A stretch of 64,000 bases of DNA from positions 1,736,001 through 1,800,000 of the forward strand of contig NZ_JAGSPC010000001.1 of the NCBI RefSeq assembly GCF_019204045.1, read 5' to 3'. Positions 63,222-64,000 of the stretch are shown piece by piece. The notes under the pieces are model-generated. The model did no database searches. It saw only the letters and a list, made by a program, of their open reading frames with translations, and was not told where the DNA came from. Numbering within the stretch: position 1 is the first letter of the stretch; each line of letters opens with the position of its first letter. The position numbers and the translations under genes are program-made. Source of the stretch: Erythrobacter crassostreae. GTDB taxonomy: Bacteria > Pseudomonadota > Alphaproteobacteria > Sphingomonadales > Sphingomonadaceae.

Positions 63222-63980
63222 ATGCATATTTACGCTAACCCAAAACGATTCCTGTCACTTGCGCAGTGGCTGACACCGCTTCTTTTCTGGAGCGGTTTGG
63301 TGCTGTCGCTGGGCGCGATTGTGTGGGGCATAATCAACGTCGCACCTGATCGGCTGATGGGTGAGAGTGTGCGCATCCTGTTTATCCATGTGCCCGCCGC
63401 TTGGCTCGGAATGGGCGGTTGGGCAGGAATTGCGATTTCTTCCGCTGTGCTTCTGATCTGGAAACACCCGCTTGCTAGCATTGCCGCGCGCGCCATAGCG
63501 CTGCCAGGAATGACCTTCACTGCTATTTGCCTCGCGACCGGTTCGATCTGGGGCCGCCCGACATGGGGCACATGGTGGGTGTGGGACGGACGGCTGACCA
63601 GCATGTTGGTGCTGTTGTTTCTTTACGCCGGATACATTGCCTTGGCCCAAGCGACCGCCCGCGAAGGTGGATCGGTCAAGATTGCGGCGATTTTCGGTAT
63701 TGTAGGCGCAATCAATATTCCGATCATCAACCGCAGCGTCGTGTGGTGGAATTCACTCCATCAACCACCGAGCATCACCGCCGGCGGCTCATCGATTGAT
63801 GCAAGCTACCTGTGGCCACTGCTCGCCGCCGTAATCGGCTTTTCTCTGCTGTTTGGCGGGATAGTCTTGATGCGGATGCGGGCTTTGATAGCCGAGCAAC
63901 AGGTTGAGGCGCGCTTGCGCCGCCGCGCTCTGGATGACGACGCGCCGGTTGCTGCAAGGCCAATGGCGGAGAGTGCATAA
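63222..63980 (+). CDS. ccmC: Cytochrome c maturation protein CcmC (heme transport)
   Basis: 252 residues with six hydrophobic helices. The tryptophan-rich heme-binding motif is GRPTWGTWWVWDGRLTSMLVLLFLY, and periplasmic histidines lie in FIHVPAAW and WWNSLHQPPSI. It hands heme to CcmE in system I cytochrome c maturation. The stop overlaps the next ATG by 1 bp. Confidence 0.95.
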   Translation: MHIYANPKRFLSLAQWLTPLLFWSGLVLSLGAIVWGIINVAPDRLMGESVRILFIHVPAAWLGMGGWAGIAISSAVLLIWKHPLASIAARAIALPGMTFTAICLATGSIWGRPTWGTWWVWDGRLTSMLVLLFLYAGYIALAQATAREGGSVKIAAIFGIVGAINIPIINRSVVWWNSLHQPPSITAGGSSIDASYLWPLLAAVIGFSLLFGGIVLMRMRALIAEQQVEARLRRRALDDDAPVAARPMAESA

Positions 63981-64000
63981 TGCGGGAAGCGTTGGATCAC
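63980..64000 (+). CDS. ccmD: Heme exporter protein CcmD, first seven codons (partial)
   Basis: The ATG overlaps the ccmC stop and reads MREALDH before the window ends. CcmD is a tiny membrane protein that follows ccmC in the ccm operon; the N-terminus and position fit. Only these codons are visible. Confidence 0.7.

Noticed and set aside
1..64000. CRISPR arrays, insertion sequences, rRNA genes, replication origin
   Set aside because: No regularly spaced repeats, transposase genes, rRNA sequence or DnaA-box cluster was seen anywhere in the window.

Overview
The window reads as a chromosomal segment of an alphaproteobacterium, most likely Sphingomonadales and probably Erythrobacteraceae (Erythrobacter/Altererythrobacter-like). 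This is inferred from protein style and gene order: aroQ-accB-accC, SRP RNA-dnaX-ybaB, tRNA-Pro-yajC-secD-secF, rpsB-tsf-pyrH-frr-uppS-cdsA-dxr-rseP-bamA-skp-fabZ, and ccmC-ccmD. It also fits the absence of lpxD and lpxA from the bamA-fabZ cluster, as expected in a lineage whose outer membrane uses glycosphingolipids rather than LPS. No taxonomic marker such as rRNA is present.

Layout. 1-3.1 kb: two tRNAs (Pro-TGG, cut by the window edge, and a CAT tRNA, probably Ile2) and a minus-strand pair, a WalW-like polysaccharide deacetylase and a histidine kinase with an eroded ATPase domain. 3.3-8.5 kb: Lrp/AsnC regulator, GFA-family protein, type II NADH dehydrogenase, accC, accB, aroQ and a Rap1a/Tai-like secreted protein. 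8.7-9.9 kb: a BLUF photoreceptor between a GTA-type holin gene and a decayed partial copy of that holin. 9.9-19 kb: CoA-ester lyase, TonB-dependent receptor, tRNA-Pro(GGG), yajC-secDF, a glycosyltransferase, a divergent XRE/DUF6456 pair and an unusual intergenic repeat. 19-31.5 kb: NTF2-like protein, uracil-DNA glycosylase-family protein, ABC-F ATPase, amidohydrolase, SIMPL protein, PepSY protein with a PhoP/PhoQ-type pair, lipoprotein, chorismate mutase, polyprenyl diphosphate synthase, HrpB helicase and an NDUFS4-like complex I subunit. 31.6-40.6 kb: SRP RNA, dnaX, ybaB, 2OG oxygenase, lon, HU, lipoprotein and rlmB.

40.8-43.5 kb is the most unusual region. A 20-bp copy of the 3' end of tRNA-Tyr is repeated 2.6 kb downstream, and the interval is visibly more A+T rich. 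It carries only a DUF3800 protein and a compact minus-strand operon: DUF4258 toxin-like protein, MqsA-like HTH antitoxin and a 50-residue third gene. The operon has a palindromic operator at its start and a strong terminator at its end. No integrase is present, so the segment looks like an integrase-less mini-island, either a remnant or mobilised in trans.

43.6-64 kb: a ketosynthase III, a PAP2 protein and psd-pssA form a lipid neighbourhood. They are followed by rpsB-tsf, an antisense metallophosphoesterase, and the long operon that makes nucleotides, isoprenoids, phospholipid precursors and the outer-membrane assembly machine (pyrH to skp), then fabZ and rpmE. The end holds a prolyl hydroxylase-like gene with a small lipoprotein, tRNA-His, a Glu/Leu dehydrogenase-family gene, ccmC and the first codons of ccmD.

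Several genes appear to use TTG starts (XRE regulator, glycosyltransferase, pssA, cdsA, dxr). All calls come from reading the sequence; no database search was run.
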